DNA from: CAYSBE01 sp964429245 | GTDB lineage: Bacteria; Bacteroidota; Bacteroidia; UKL13-3 | Assembly (NCBI GenBank): GCA_964429245.1 | Contig: CAYSBE010000049.1 | Span: forward strand, 1 to 18,233 | Length of the DNA: 18,233 nt | Direction of reading: 5' to 3' | Shown: positions 8,101 to 14,813 of the stretch, piece after piece | Position numbering within the stretch: position 1 is the stretch's first letter | Layout of the letters: every line of letters starts with the position of its first letter | Position numbers and translations under genes: made by a program | Notes under the pieces: generated by a model | What the model saw: the letters and a program-made list of their open reading frames with translations, nothing else | Told to the model about the DNA's origin: nothing | Database searches by the model: none

Positions 8101-8170
8101 AAAAGGAATCTATATGATACTCGTACAACAGGATGGATTAAGTGTAAGTAAAAAGTTTGTTGTAGAATAA
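2135..8170 (+). CDS. Giant T9SS-secreted multidomain surface protein with ALK/LTK-like glycine-rich domain and duplicated beta-helix modules
   Basis: 2011 residues from the ATG at 2135. An in-frame TTG at 2105 exists, but the ATG gives a clean signal peptide (charged start, hydrophobic LFVFMALQFSVIV, cleavage after VKAQ near residue 26). Domains in order: glycine-rich domain ~27-299; CARDB/Ig-like ~304-410; right-handed beta-helix ~416-862 ending in a DIGAYEF motif typical of 'choice-of-anchor Q' Bacteroidota proteins; second Ig-like ~866-980; second beta-helix ~982-1430 ending PGALEF; third Ig-like ~1436-1560; probable lamin-tail domain ~1580-1755 (GGVKITEV...YVELTGV...LAGFILEEWNG); Ig/PKD-like WYYLSSPIDTNAKI segment; FN3-like domain from ~1826 (PVTLTSFEALKNNNDVMLNW); T9SS type A sorting domain ~1933-2011 (IEVYPNPNNGSFNI ... 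KGIYMILVQQDG ... KKFVVE). The sorting domain predicts export through the type IX system and attachment to, or release from, the cell surface. Composition is rich in T, N, S and G and poor in K and R, as in adhesins. No catalytic motif was recognised; the beta-helices resemble polysaccharide-binding or lyase folds, but an enzymatic role is not supported. Most likely an adhesin or matrix protein. Confidence 0.93.
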   Translation: MKNLLNLRNVLFVFMALQFSVIVKAQTYTFTNAGATGIDGPTQTQINTAYSTTSLAGQVTSVNGIQNWIVPVGGNYKIEVYGAEGFGTFAGKGAYMSGTFSLSANDSLKILVGQQGGCCVGSGTNQFGGGGGSFVVRANNIPLIIAGGGGGAIYNTAILPSSNGSTGVNGQTAVGTTSGTGGTSGNGGLEGGGGGGGGGFFTDGTTQPWGGKSFLNGGQGGLTTGSGGRGGFGGGAGCNSFNNGRGGGGGGYSGGGGAGSSTSAQQVGGGGGSYNIGSSQVNLAGVRSGHGMVVITLLRPPVPNDAGVSNITPLGNFCTGVQTIRATIRNFGSNAIDSVNVSWSVNNVFQATITHNTTLDTSNGLGVNTALINLGTFNFTQSIPYTIKVWTSMPNGVADTVNFNDTMSITVRPSLTGTYTINTSQVTGGTNFQSLTDAINALTNFGVCGPVILEVDSNLFGSITIPAITGMDSINTLTINGNGHTITGTTGPVITFSQARFVTLDSLNVTLNATTGFGIHLGNQSRNITIRNSIIDVGTTSTATSNGGIVASGSQTVITTTGANANNVTIENNTIIGGYYGVSLVGTGTYLGSSGHTVRNNTFLDNYFGGVYLSSTDTVLVENNNISRATRTTISTYYGIYGTTTRNTRVIGNRIHSTGVGSYTCYPIWFATSINSVGLETQIINNSIWNIPSTSTVYGLYFSGSTTGFKINHNTVTLNTTGGTGAVRAAFFAVAPNNVDFRNNIMRVYGSGTGIKYSVYVTTTSTTFLSYNNVLNMAATAGTTNSVGFWTADRPTLADWTTASTRDTNSFNVNPAFFDEPNGLLLPLNSVIDNKGTPVGVLSDFIGASRSTTTPDIGAYEFVGVNADLTIFNPQLLFASGCNNTNDTLRVTLRNSIGPAVDFSINPVSINWKLTGPINDSGIFNITSGVLNSGNELVVTLSDTIDRSIVGTYQLKAFLSTSVVNNLSINDTVTTSSRPSYSGVINIGSPSFPTIQSAIDSLTFSGVCGPVIINLPANSGPYSGNVNIGSIPGASAVKNIQINGNGNLLQSTISPVIRFNGASFVTIDSLRLNLNATTGFGIHLGSKSSDIRIMKCNIDVGTTSTATTNAGIVVSGSPTVATTAGNNAQRITIENNTINGGYYSIVMSGTATYLNNSGHIIRNNRLLNQFYYGIFITNTDTLLIENNEIIRNAGRADVTSIYYGIYVVNGRNVNITSNKVHTSGAASISSTYGIGMSTSQNLIGARSRIINNAVYNLQTTGAGLVYGIHLLGTLDGIDIFHNTIEVASNTSTGARRGINFATAPNNINMRNNIVSLGGNGIGAKYCVYVTTISTTFTSNNNVLYMGATAGTVNNIGFWTADRLTLTNWTSASSQDSLSVNVNPVFANLANGDITPLSINADNIGALVGVSNDLNGVLRSTTTPDPGALEFTGIPGDLSMMSASLKRVSQCYGANDTVLVTVRNVIGGTVDFSIDPLTLVYEVSGPINTIDSLIINSGTLDVNTNMNLFNNNINMSIPGIYTLRAYIRPNAVNNSLMNDSTNGGPVEVRSLLSVTPKTGTATTPIDTFILEARSPLFASGGVKITEVCHYKLNNTTPPGAPTAGWPSYLLADDYVELTGVPNSDLAGFILEEWNGTALQHTATFPTGTLFSPNGTMVVATGQLASSVPVASSFYYHSGNTITHGSTDNRGYLIKNPSGVIIDAVVYGNYTFPTLSGVTSSDWSGTTTSTSSAGNRLTGVDNNTSSNWANSTTIPQDPNVLNAGVPVPTPASMAGFNWYYLSSPIDTNAKIKVGPYVTPGIYRYVAEYVNSCGTFYDTVTITATSTVPVTLTSFEALKNNNDVMLNWITASEINNDYFEVQRSIEGVNFETIGKVKGNATTSSLSSYAFNDKNVMADFSNVSTFFYRLKQVDFDGTTDYSKTIRVSNNTLTANNIEVYPNPNNGSFNILVPANEQSTVQLTVVDRTGRVVEQKILTLQQGNNLLDLNLSLSKGIYMILVQQDGLSVSKKFVVE
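2213..3031 (+). other. Domain: glycine-rich domain resembling the ALK/LTK receptor glycine-rich domain
   Basis: Residues 27-299 of the giant protein, starting just after the predicted signal cleavage site. The non-glycine framework is distinctive: GATGxxGPTQxQ (34-45), TSL, NGIQxWxVPxxGxYxIxxYGAEG, then FSLSANDSLKILVGQQG ending at residue 116, NQFGGGGGSFVV, PLIIAGGGGGA, WGGKSF, RGGFGGGAGC, a GGGGGGYSGGGG run, and a closing GHGMVVI near 290. As I recall human ALK, the same blocks occur there in the same order (FTTCGATGRNGPTQAQ, ILVGQQG, PLIIAAGGGG, AGKS, RGGFGGGGGGC, GGGGGGYIGG, GHGEVNI). Nine consecutive glycines lie at 191-199. Cysteines are at 118, 119 and 238. In ALK/LTK this domain folds into polyglycine-helix bundles and takes part in ligand binding; the same fold here is inferred. 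Confidence 0.8.
3044..4729 (+). repeat. Internal duplication, copy 1: Ig-like plus beta-helix module
   Basis: Encodes residues 304-865. It starts at NDAGVSNITPLG, a common Bacteroidota Ig-like/CARDB opening, and ends with TTTPDIGAYEF. Shared blocks with copy 2 include FGVCGPV, TTGFGIHLG, DVGTTSTAT, ITIENNTI-type rungs, YYGIY, FFAVAPNNVDFRNNI, a YVTTTSTTF block and VGFWTADRPTL. The repeated short N-N-x-I rungs point to a parallel beta-helix. The Ig-like part is the most diverged of the three copies. Confidence 0.85.
4730..6439 (+). repeat. Internal duplication, copy 2: Ig-like plus beta-helix module
   Basis: Encodes residues 866-1435 and aligns almost end to end with copy 1 (562 versus 570 residues). 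Matching blocks include FSGVCGPVIINL, TTGFGIHLGSKSSD, NIDVGTTSTATTNAGIV, ITIENNTINGGYY, SGHIIRNN, YYGIYVVNGRN, APNNINMRNNI, NNVLYMGATAGT, GFWTADRLTL and RSTTTPDPGALEF. By eye more than half of the beta-helix core is identical at the protein level, while the DNA differs at many third positions, so the duplication is old rather than recent. Confidence 0.85.
6440..6800 (+). repeat. Partial third copy: Ig-like domain without a beta-helix
   Basis: Encodes about residues 1436-1555. It matches the Ig-like part of copy 2 (both have a cysteine, an NDT-V-VT-RN-IG pattern, VDFSI-P, GPIN, a GTYQL/GIYTL strand and NN-L-NDS/T), but the sequence then moves to a different region instead of a beta-helix. Copies 2 and 3 are closer to each other than either is to copy 1. 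The exact right boundary is approximate. Confidence 0.7.
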
Positions 8171-8190
8171 TTTTCTTTTTTCAAGTTTTT

Positions 8191-8229
8191 AAAAAGCCGT
8201 TATGCACATATTGCATATCGGCTTTTTTT
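8191..8229 (+). terminator. Intrinsic terminator of the giant T9SS protein gene
   Basis: The hairpin starts 20 bases after the stop codon. The 5' arm AAAAAGCCG-T-TATGC (8191-8205) pairs with GCATA-T-CGGCTTTTT: 9 bp, one T-T mismatch, then 5 bp, with a 7-base loop (ACATATT). It runs into seven T residues at 8223-8229. This should separate the giant gene's transcript from the glycosyltransferase gene. Confidence 0.88.
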
Positions 8230-8262
8230 ATTTGAAATACATATATTGCTTCCTTATTTATC

Positions 8263-9444
8263 ATGCTGCTGGAAATCATATTTTGGACGGGTTTTATATT
8301 GATGGCACATTCGTATGTGCTGTATCCCATGCTGCTGCAATTGTTGGTGAATGACGATCAGAAGCATTTAATTGATGAAGTGAATACAAATGAAATGCCA
8401 CCAGTAATTGTTTTGATGGCGGTGTATAATGCCAAAGAAGTAATAGAACAGAAAGTACGCTCGTTTTACAACAGCAATTACCCAAGAGAAAAACTACACA
8501 TGTTTGTGGGCCCCGATTGCTGCACTGACGGAACGGATGAATTGCTAATGAAGCTATCTGCTGAATTTCCGTCACTGAGGGTGATTACTTTTCAGCAGCG
8601 CAGTGGTAAAATCCGCATCATCAATGTGCTGTTTGCCGAAGCACAAAAGCATCCAAACTTCAATGAAAGTATTCTCATTTCAACAGATGTAACAGCTATG
8701 TTTCATCCAGATTGTATGGCCGAGCTTGTCAGTTCATTTGATGAAGAAAAAACCGGAATTGTTGGTTCCAATATTATTAAAGGAGATGTAAACAAAGAAG
8801 GTATATCCGGGCAGGAAAAGGCCTATTATGAACGCGAATTGAAAATGAAAGATACAGAAGGTCAGTTGTGGGGCAGTGCAATGGGGGTATTCGGAGCATG
8901 TTTTGCCATAAGACCTCAGGCATTTACACCCGTGCCTAATAATTTTCTGGCTGATGATTTTTTCATTACTATGGCAGCATTCGAAAAAGGCTACAACGCC
9001 CTGATGAATATGCAGGCAAAAGTGTATATGAATTTGCCCAATAGTCCACTAGTTGAGTATAACCGTAAAGTTCGCATATCAACAGGCAATTTTCAAAACA
9101 TGCAGCGTTTTGCTTCCTTTCTTTGGCCATTTAATGCGCGTGCATTTGCTTACTGGTCGCATAAGGTTATCAGGTGGCTGGGTCCATTTTTTATGATAGG
9201 ATGTTTGTTGAGCGCTCTGACGCTTGCCACTCAAAGTGCTTTGTATTATAACCTGCTTATGTTGCAGCTTTTGGCATATTTTATTCCCTTGTTGCACGAT
9301 ATACTAAGTCGGATGGGTATTCAGATTCGCATCTTTAAATTTATATCCCATTTTTTTCACATGAATCTGGGCATACTTGTTGGTTTTTTCAAATTTTTAT
9401 CTGGTGTAAAAAGCAGCGTTTGGGAGCCTACGCGCAGGCATTAG
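8263..9444 (+). CDS. Membrane-bound family 2 glycosyltransferase
   Basis: 393 residues. Inverting GT-A fold glycosyltransferase of family GT2 that would move a sugar from a nucleotide sugar onto an envelope glycan or lipid carrier on the cytoplasmic face of the inner membrane. An N-terminal membrane segment (~3-28, LLEIIFWTGFILMAHSYVLYP) precedes the catalytic domain, which opens with PPVIVLMAVYNAKEVIEQKV. Motifs: DCCTDGT at 85-91, the DxD-like region LISTDVTAMFHPD with Asp142, the acceptor/base motif LADDFF with Asp231-Asp232, and RKVRISTGNFQNMQRF at 268-283 where related enzymes have (Q/R)xxRW. Three C-terminal membrane segments lie at about 305-325, 327-348 and 365-382. The substrate is unknown. 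It follows the giant gene's terminator by 33 bases, so it probably has its own promoter, and it precedes the DPP-IV gene by 81 bases with no hairpin terminator noticed between them. Confidence 0.88.
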   Translation: MLLEIIFWTGFILMAHSYVLYPMLLQLLVNDDQKHLIDEVNTNEMPPVIVLMAVYNAKEVIEQKVRSFYNSNYPREKLHMFVGPDCCTDGTDELLMKLSAEFPSLRVITFQQRSGKIRIINVLFAEAQKHPNFNESILISTDVTAMFHPDCMAELVSSFDEEKTGIVGSNIIKGDVNKEGISGQEKAYYERELKMKDTEGQLWGSAMGVFGACFAIRPQAFTPVPNNFLADDFFITMAAFEKGYNALMNMQAKVYMNLPNSPLVEYNRKVRISTGNFQNMQRFASFLWPFNARAFAYWSHKVIRWLGPFFMIGCLLSALTLATQSALYYNLLMLQLLAYFIPLLHDILSRMGIQIRIFKFISHFFHMNLGILVGFFKFLSGVKSSVWEPTRRH

Positions 9445-9525
9445 TTTGAAACTATTGGTAAGACAATTACTTGAACTCTGCAATTTCAGTCAAAAAATGT
9501 AAGTTAGCCGAAATTATTGTATTGC

Positions 9526-11667
9526 ATGAAAAAGCATTTTTTAGTATTTGTACTTTTTTATACCACAGCACTGCTTGCGCAAGAGCCCATAACGCTGGAA
9601 GATATTTGGATTCATGGTAAGTTCTCGGCCAAAGGTGTTACCGGTTTCAGGTCGATGAATGACGGAAAATACTACACCGCTCAAGATGAAAACGAAAATA
9701 TTATTCAATATAGTTTTGCTACTGGTAAGCCTACTGACACATTAGTGAAAGCACAGGAAATAGGAGTGAGAGGTTTCGGTTATGATTTCAGTAACGATGA
9801 GCAAAAAGTATTGTTGCAGTTTAATTACAAACAGATTTACCGTCACTCATTTTCTGCTGATATCCTTATTTATGACCGTAAAACGAATAGTATTACAAAG
9901 CCTGAAAGGCAAGGCGTCATGTTAGCCGAATTCTCGCCTGATGGCAACAAAATAGCCTATGTATCAAAAAACAACTTATATATATACGACTTGCTGCAAA
10001 AACGTGAAATACAGGTAACGGATGATGGCCTTGAAGATAATATCATAAACGGATCAACAGACTGGGTGTATGAAGAGGAATTTGCCCTGAGCAAAGGTTT
10101 TTACTGGAGCAGTGATGGTAAAAAACTTGCTTATTATCGTTTTGACGAAAGCAAGGTTAAAGAATTTAATATGCCCATTTATGGCAATCTGTATCCCGAA
10201 GATTATCGTTTTAAATATCCCAAAGCTGGTGAAGACAACTCTGTAATTGAAATCTATACATATGATATCTTATCGGGCAAAAAGGTAAAAGCAGATATAG
10301 GTACAGAAACGGATATCTACATTCCGCGTATTCACTGGACCAACAGCAGCAATATCCTGATGATTCAGCGCATGAATAGGCTGCAAAATAAATTGGAAAT
10401 TTTGCTTTCATCTGCTACTGATGGGAGTAGCAACATAATTTACACCGAAGAAAATAAAGCCTATATAGATGTGCCTGAAATTACATTTTTGGCAGATAAC
10501 AAATCATTTATTATCAACAGCGAAAAGAGCGGATACAATCACCTGTATCATTACGATTTGAAAGGCAAACTTATCCGTCAAATCACCAATGGCAATTGGG
10601 ATATTGATAACTTTTACGGATTGAATGCAGCACGTAAGATGATTTATGTTTCTACAACCGAAGAAAATACAACCGAACGGTATGTATATGAAATCTCGCT
10701 TGACGGAAAAAAGAAATTAAAACTTACCACTCGTAAAGGATGGAACAGTGTAACATTCAACTCTGACTTCACGTATTTTCTTCACAATTGGTCAGATATC
10801 AATACACCACCTGTCTATTCACTATGCGATGCTAAAGGAAAAGAAGTACGCGTATTGGAAGAGAATAAGGTTTTAAATAATCGTTTAAAAGAAGCAAAAC
10901 TTTCTGCAGGAATCATTCAACCAATGACAAATGCATATAATGAATCATTAAATGCATTTATGATTAAACCGGCCAATTTTGACGAGTCGAAAAAATATCC
11001 TGTATTGATGTATGTTTACGGTGGGCCGGGTCATCAACTTGCTGTTAATAGGTGGATGGGAGCCAATTATTTTTGGTTTCAGTTACTTGCTCAAAAAGGA
11101 TATATCATTGTGTGTGCAGATGGAAGAGGTACGGGCTTTAAAGGTGAAGCATTTAAAAAAATTACCTATTTACAATTGGGTAAATACGAAATTGAAGACC
11201 AGATTTATTTGGCTAAACAGCTTGGCCAATTATCCTATGTTGATGCTGAACGAATCGGAATGTTTGGGTGGAGTTTTGGTGGGTATATGTCGAGTCTTGC
11301 TATTACCAAAGGATCCGATGTGTTTAAAGCAGCAATAGCTGTGGCACCGGTTACCAATTGGCGCTATTATGATAATATTTATACCGAACGTTTCATGCGT
11401 ACTCCTCAGGAAAATGGTAAAAACTATGATGAAAATTCACCTATAAATTTTGTAGACAAAATTAAAGGTAACTACCTCATCATACATGGTACGGCTGATG
11501 ACAATGTACATTTTCAAAATGTTGTAGAAATGGTAAATGCCATGATTAATAAAGGGGTAAAATTTGACAGTGAATTTTATCCAAACAAAAACCATGGAAT
11601 AGGAGGAGGAAAAACAAGGCTTCACTTATATGAACGCATGACCCGTTTTATTTTAGAGAAACTTTAG
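9526..11667 (+). CDS. Secreted S9 family dipeptidyl-peptidase IV-like serine protease
   Basis: 713 residues from the ATG at 9526; an in-frame TTG three codons earlier is less likely because the ATG gives a standard signal peptide (MKKHFLVFVLFYTTALLAQ). Family S9B enzymes release X-Pro or X-Ala dipeptides from peptide N-termini in the periplasm or at the surface. The N-terminal beta-propeller (DPPIV_N, ~35-440) contains DWVYEEE at 179-185; the equivalent glutamates bind the substrate amino terminus in mammalian DPP4. The C-terminal alpha/beta hydrolase has all three catalytic residues: Ser583 in GWSFGG, Asp658 in HGTADDNVHF and His690 in NKNHGIGG. The oxyanion region YVYGGPGHQ is also present. 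Length and motifs are normal for the family, so the enzyme should be active. In Bacteroidota such enzymes support use of proteins as food. The stop lies one base from the convergent rlmH stop. Confidence 0.93.
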   Translation: MKKHFLVFVLFYTTALLAQEPITLEDIWIHGKFSAKGVTGFRSMNDGKYYTAQDENENIIQYSFATGKPTDTLVKAQEIGVRGFGYDFSNDEQKVLLQFNYKQIYRHSFSADILIYDRKTNSITKPERQGVMLAEFSPDGNKIAYVSKNNLYIYDLLQKREIQVTDDGLEDNIINGSTDWVYEEEFALSKGFYWSSDGKKLAYYRFDESKVKEFNMPIYGNLYPEDYRFKYPKAGEDNSVIEIYTYDILSGKKVKADIGTETDIYIPRIHWTNSSNILMIQRMNRLQNKLEILLSSATDGSSNIIYTEENKAYIDVPEITFLADNKSFIINSEKSGYNHLYHYDLKGKLIRQITNGNWDIDNFYGLNAARKMIYVSTTEENTTERYVYEISLDGKKKLKLTTRKGWNSVTFNSDFTYFLHNWSDINTPPVYSLCDAKGKEVRVLEENKVLNNRLKEAKLSAGIIQPMTNAYNESLNAFMIKPANFDESKKYPVLMYVYGGPGHQLAVNRWMGANYFWFQLLAQKGYIIVCADGRGTGFKGEAFKKITYLQLGKYEIEDQIYLAKQLGQLSYVDAERIGMFGWSFGGYMSSLAITKGSDVFKAAIAVAPVTNWRYYDNIYTERFMRTPQENGKNYDENSPINFVDKIKGNYLIIHGTADDNVHFQNVVEMVNAMINKGVKFDSEFYPNKNHGIGGGKTRLHLYERMTRFILEKL

Positions 11668-11668
11668 T

Positions 11669-12139
11669 TTAATCGTTGTGGTATGGTTCACCTTTGATAA
11701 TGGTGAACGCCCTATAAAGTTGTTCTGCAAAAATCAACCGAATAAGTTGGTGTGAAAACGTCATAGCAGATAGCGATATTTTGTGATTGGCTCTGCTGTA
11801 TAGCTCTTCGCTAAAGCCATAAGCGCCCCCAATGATAAATACAATATGCTGCTGGTGTAGGAAAAGCTTTTCCAAATAGGAAGCAAATTTTCTTGAGGAC
11901 AACGACTCACCTTTTTCATCTAATAAAATTATGTAATCAGATGGGTGTATTTTTTTCAACAATAATTCTGATTCGTATTTTTTGGTGAGTTTCTCATCAT
12001 TGGTTTTTAATTTCGATGGGACTTCAATTACAATAGATTCAAGTTTTGTATAGTGTTTGAGTCTTTTTACAAACACATCAAACCCGTCATCAACAAAGTT
12101 GAAATGTGTTTTACCAATTTGTATGAGTGAAATTTTCAT
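11669..12139 (-). CDS. rlmH: 23S rRNA (pseudouridine-1915-N3)-methyltransferase RlmH
   Basis: 156 residues, the normal size of this SPOUT (alpha/beta knot) methyltransferase, which uses S-adenosylmethionine to methylate pseudouridine 1915 in helix 69 of 23S rRNA on assembled 70S ribosomes. Visible signatures: N-terminal MKISLIQIGKT, the S-adenosylmethionine-binding knot loop FIIGGAYGFS at 101-110, the block SLSAMTFSHQLIRLIFAEQLYRA at 122-144, and the C-terminal GEPYHND that contributes to the active site. The ATG at 12137-12139 sits directly behind the U-run of the clpC terminator, an unusual placement. The 3' end converges on the DPP-IV gene with a single base between the stop codons, so the two transcripts probably overlap. 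Confidence 0.96.
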   Translation of the reverse strand: MKISLIQIGKTHFNFVDDGFDVFVKRLKHYTKLESIVIEVPSKLKTNDEKLTKKYESELLLKKIHPSDYIILLDEKGESLSSRKFASYLEKLFLHQQHIVFIIGGAYGFSEELYSRANHKISLSAMTFSHQLIRLIFAEQLYRAFTIIKGEPYHND

Positions 12140-12140
12140 G

Positions 12141-12174
12141 AAAAAATAACGGGACTAAGTATATTAGTCCCGTT
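12141..12174 (-). terminator. Intrinsic terminator of clpC, abutting the rlmH start codon
   Basis: A perfect 11-bp stem (AACGGGACTAA at 12148-12158 with its complement at 12164-12174, read here on the plus strand) with a 5-base loop. On the minus strand it is followed by TTATTTTTT, the classic U-run. It begins 10 bases after the clpC stop codon, and the U-run ends one base before the rlmH ATG. Confidence 0.85.
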
Positions 12175-12183
12175 TATAAATGA

Positions 12184-14736
12184 TTATTCCGGCTTTTCAG
12201 GAGTTGGGTCTTTTTTCTTTCGCGTATCTTTCTTCTTACTGATGCTAATCTTTAATTCCGGCTCACCTTCTATGTAATCAACTTCAAGTATTGAACCTTC
12301 CGCTTGTTCTGTTTTTAGCAGTTCTTCAGCCATAGGATCTTCAACAAATTTTTGGATGGTACGTTGAAGTGGTCTTGCTCCCAAATCAGGATTAAAACCT
12401 TTTTCGGAAAGAAATACTTTGGCTGATTGGCTAATTTTAAACCCAAAGCCCAATTCTTCGATACGTTTTACCAATTTCTCCATATTCAAATCCAATATCT
12501 TGGTGATGGCATCTCTGTCCAATGAGTTGAATACGATTACATCATCAATTCTATTCAAAAATTCTGGAGAGAAAAATCGCTTCAATGCATTTTCAATTAC
12601 AATTTTTGCATGGCTATCAGATTGACTTTGATTGGTTGGCGTACTAAACCCAACACCTTGTCCGAAGTCCTTCAATTGGCGTGAACCAATATTTGAAGTC
12701 ATGATGATAATTGTATTTCTAAAATCAATTTTACGACCCAAGCTATCTGTGATAAATCCTTCATCAAGCACTTGCAATAAAATATTAAATACATCCGGGT
12801 GGGCTTTCTCGATTTCATCAAGCAATAAAACTGCATAAGGTTTTCTACGAATCTTCTCTGTTAGCTGACCACCTTCTTCATATCCAACATAGCCTGGAGG
12901 CGCTCCTACCAATCTTGATACAGCAAATTTTTCCATGTATTCGCTCATGTCAATTCGGATGAGTGCATCTTCCGTATCAAATAAATATTTTGCCAGCACT
13001 TTGGCCATTTCTGTTTTACCTACGCCTGTCGGTCCCAAGAAAATGAATGAGCCAATTGGTTTATTTGGGTTTTTCAGTCCCGCACGTGTACGTTGAATGG
13101 CATTGGCCAGTTTTTTAACAGCTTCATCTTGGCCAATTACTTTGCCTTGCAGCTCAGTACCCATGTTTAATAAACGCTGACCTTCGCTTTGTGCAATGCG
13201 TTTTACAGGTATGCCTGTCATCATGGCAATGACTTCTGCGATATCCTCATCTGTAACTTTAAATCGTTGGGATTTGGTTTCAGTTTCCCATTTTTCTTTT
13301 TCTATTTCCAATTGCTCTAATAAATGTTTTTCTTTATCACGCAATTTTGCAGCCTCTTCATATTTCTGGCTTTTTACCACTTTGTTTTTCTCTACCTTAA
13401 TGTCTTCAATTGCTTTTTCAAGCTCAAGAATGTTTTCAGGTACGTGAATATTTCCAATGTGTACACGGGCTCCGGCTTCGTCAAGTACATCAATGGCTTT
13501 ATCTGGTAAATGGCGATCGGTGATATAACGATTACTCATCTTTACGCAAGCCTCAATAGCGGCATCCTCATATGTAACAGAATGGTGATCTTCGTATTTG
13601 TTTTTGATATTGTGCAAAATCTGGATGGTTTCATCCGGAGTTGTTGGATTTATCATTACCGGCTGGAACCTGCGCTCCAATGCACCGTCTTTTTCTATAT
13701 ACTGTCTGTACTCGTCAAGTGTGGTGGCACCTATACATTGAATTTCGCCACGTGCAAGTGCGGGTTTAAACATATTGCTGGCATCCAATGAGCCGCTTGC
13801 ACCTCCTGCACCCACAATGGTATGTATTTCGTCAATAAACAGAATCACATCAGGAGATTTCTCCAATTCATTCATTACGGCTTTCATCCGCTCTTCAAAT
13901 TGTCCGCGGTATTTGGTACCTGCAACCAGTGAAGCCAAATCAAGCATGATTACCCGCTTATTAAACAATACACGTGATACTTTACGTTGAATAATACGTA
14001 GAGCCAATCCTTCGGCAATAGCAGTTTTTCCTACTCCCGGTTCTCCTATAAGCACGGGATTGTTTTTCTTTCTGCGTGACAGTACTTGTGACACGCGTTC
14101 AATTTCTTTTTCGCGTCCAACAATTGGGTCGAGTTTTCCTTCTTCTGCAGATTTTGTAAGGTCACGCCCAAAATTATCTAGAACAGGTGTTTTTGATTTA
14201 GGGTCAGATTTACGTGCAGGTTCCTGTGGTTTATTTCGCTCTTCGCGGTAATATTCTTCCTCCGAATCAGAGGGCATTTCGTTTTTAAAGCCACCTTGTT
14301 CATGAATATTATTCTCAACTGCTGATTTAAAAATATCATAAACAATACTGTATTGTGACAGTATCTGTGAAGCCAAATTGTCTTCATCACGCAATATTGA
14401 CAGCAATAAATGTTCTGTTCCGATAATATCTGTTTTAAAAATTTTGGCTTCTAAATAAGTAATCTTCAACACTTTTTCAGCTTGTTTGGTCAATGGAATA
14501 TTTACCAAATTGGAATTGTTAGTTGCTGTGCCGCGTATTGAATCTTCAATGGTTTTTTTGAGGCGAATGGTATCAACATCCAATGCCCTCAATGTTTTGA
14601 TTGCTTTGCCTTCGCCTTCGCGAATTAGACCAAGCAGCAAATGTTCAGTACCTATGTAGTCATGTCCTAGACGAATTGCTTCTTCTCTGCTGTAACTAAT
14701 GACGTCTTTAACTCTGGGTGAAAATTTAGCTTCCAT
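12184..14736 (-). CDS. clpC: ClpC, AAA+ unfoldase of the Clp protease
   Basis: 850 residues. Hexameric ATP-driven unfoldase that feeds substrates to ClpP in the cytoplasm. Domains: two Clp-N repeats (~1-150, each with a GTEHLLL block), an acidic/charged linker (~155-190), AAA-1 with Walker A GEPGVGKT near 231-238, Walker B VILFIDEIH near 300 and pore loop KYRG, the middle coiled coil with a UVR motif (KSQKYEEAAKLRDKE near 450) that marks ClpC rather than ClpB, and AAA-2 with Walker A GPTGVGKT near 567, Walker B LLLDEIEKAHPD near 640 and pore loop GYVG. A VGF tripeptide near residue 695 fits the ClpP-docking loop. Arg-finger and sensor motifs (FLNRIDD, GARPLQR) are present. The tail is a lysine-rich KKKDTRKKKD stretch of unknown role. 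It has its own likely promoter in the spacer after mfd and ends at a strong terminator. Confidence 0.97.
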   Translation of the reverse strand: MEAKFSPRVKDVISYSREEAIRLGHDYIGTEHLLLGLIREGEGKAIKTLRALDVDTIRLKKTIEDSIRGTATNNSNLVNIPLTKQAEKVLKITYLEAKIFKTDIIGTEHLLLSILRDEDNLASQILSQYSIVYDIFKSAVENNIHEQGGFKNEMPSDSEEEYYREERNKPQEPARKSDPKSKTPVLDNFGRDLTKSAEEGKLDPIVGREKEIERVSQVLSRRKKNNPVLIGEPGVGKTAIAEGLALRIIQRKVSRVLFNKRVIMLDLASLVAGTKYRGQFEERMKAVMNELEKSPDVILFIDEIHTIVGAGGASGSLDASNMFKPALARGEIQCIGATTLDEYRQYIEKDGALERRFQPVMINPTTPDETIQILHNIKNKYEDHHSVTYEDAAIEACVKMSNRYITDRHLPDKAIDVLDEAGARVHIGNIHVPENILELEKAIEDIKVEKNKVVKSQKYEEAAKLRDKEKHLLEQLEIEKEKWETETKSQRFKVTDEDIAEVIAMMTGIPVKRIAQSEGQRLLNMGTELQGKVIGQDEAVKKLANAIQRTRAGLKNPNKPIGSFIFLGPTGVGKTEMAKVLAKYLFDTEDALIRIDMSEYMEKFAVSRLVGAPPGYVGYEEGGQLTEKIRRKPYAVLLLDEIEKAHPDVFNILLQVLDEGFITDSLGRKIDFRNTIIIMTSNIGSRQLKDFGQGVGFSTPTNQSQSDSHAKIVIENALKRFFSPEFLNRIDDVIVFNSLDRDAITKILDLNMEKLVKRIEELGFGFKISQSAKVFLSEKGFNPDLGARPLQRTIQKFVEDPMAEELLKTEQAEGSILEVDYIEGEPELKISISKKKDTRKKKDPTPEKPE

Positions 14737-14781
14737 GTATTATAGACAATTAAAAAGTGAATTTGGTTCTTTTGGTTATGT

Positions 14782-14813
14782 CAAATATAATTCCAATATG
14801 CTGTATTCCTAAA
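14782..14813 (-). promoter_or_regulatory. Likely clpC promoter
   Basis: On the minus strand TATATTTG (14789-14782) matches the Bacteroidota -7 consensus TAnnTTTG exactly. A TTTA (14813-14810), one mismatch from the -33 TTTG, lies 20 bases upstream, which is the expected spacing. The start would fall near 14775, leaving a leader of about 40 bases before the ATG at 14736. Confidence 0.6.

Noticed and set aside
11686..11708. 7-bp hairpin (GTTCACC / GGTGAAC) at the end of rlmH as a bidirectional terminator
   Set aside because: It lies inside the rlmH coding end, which encodes the conserved GEPYH motif, and there is no U-run on either side.
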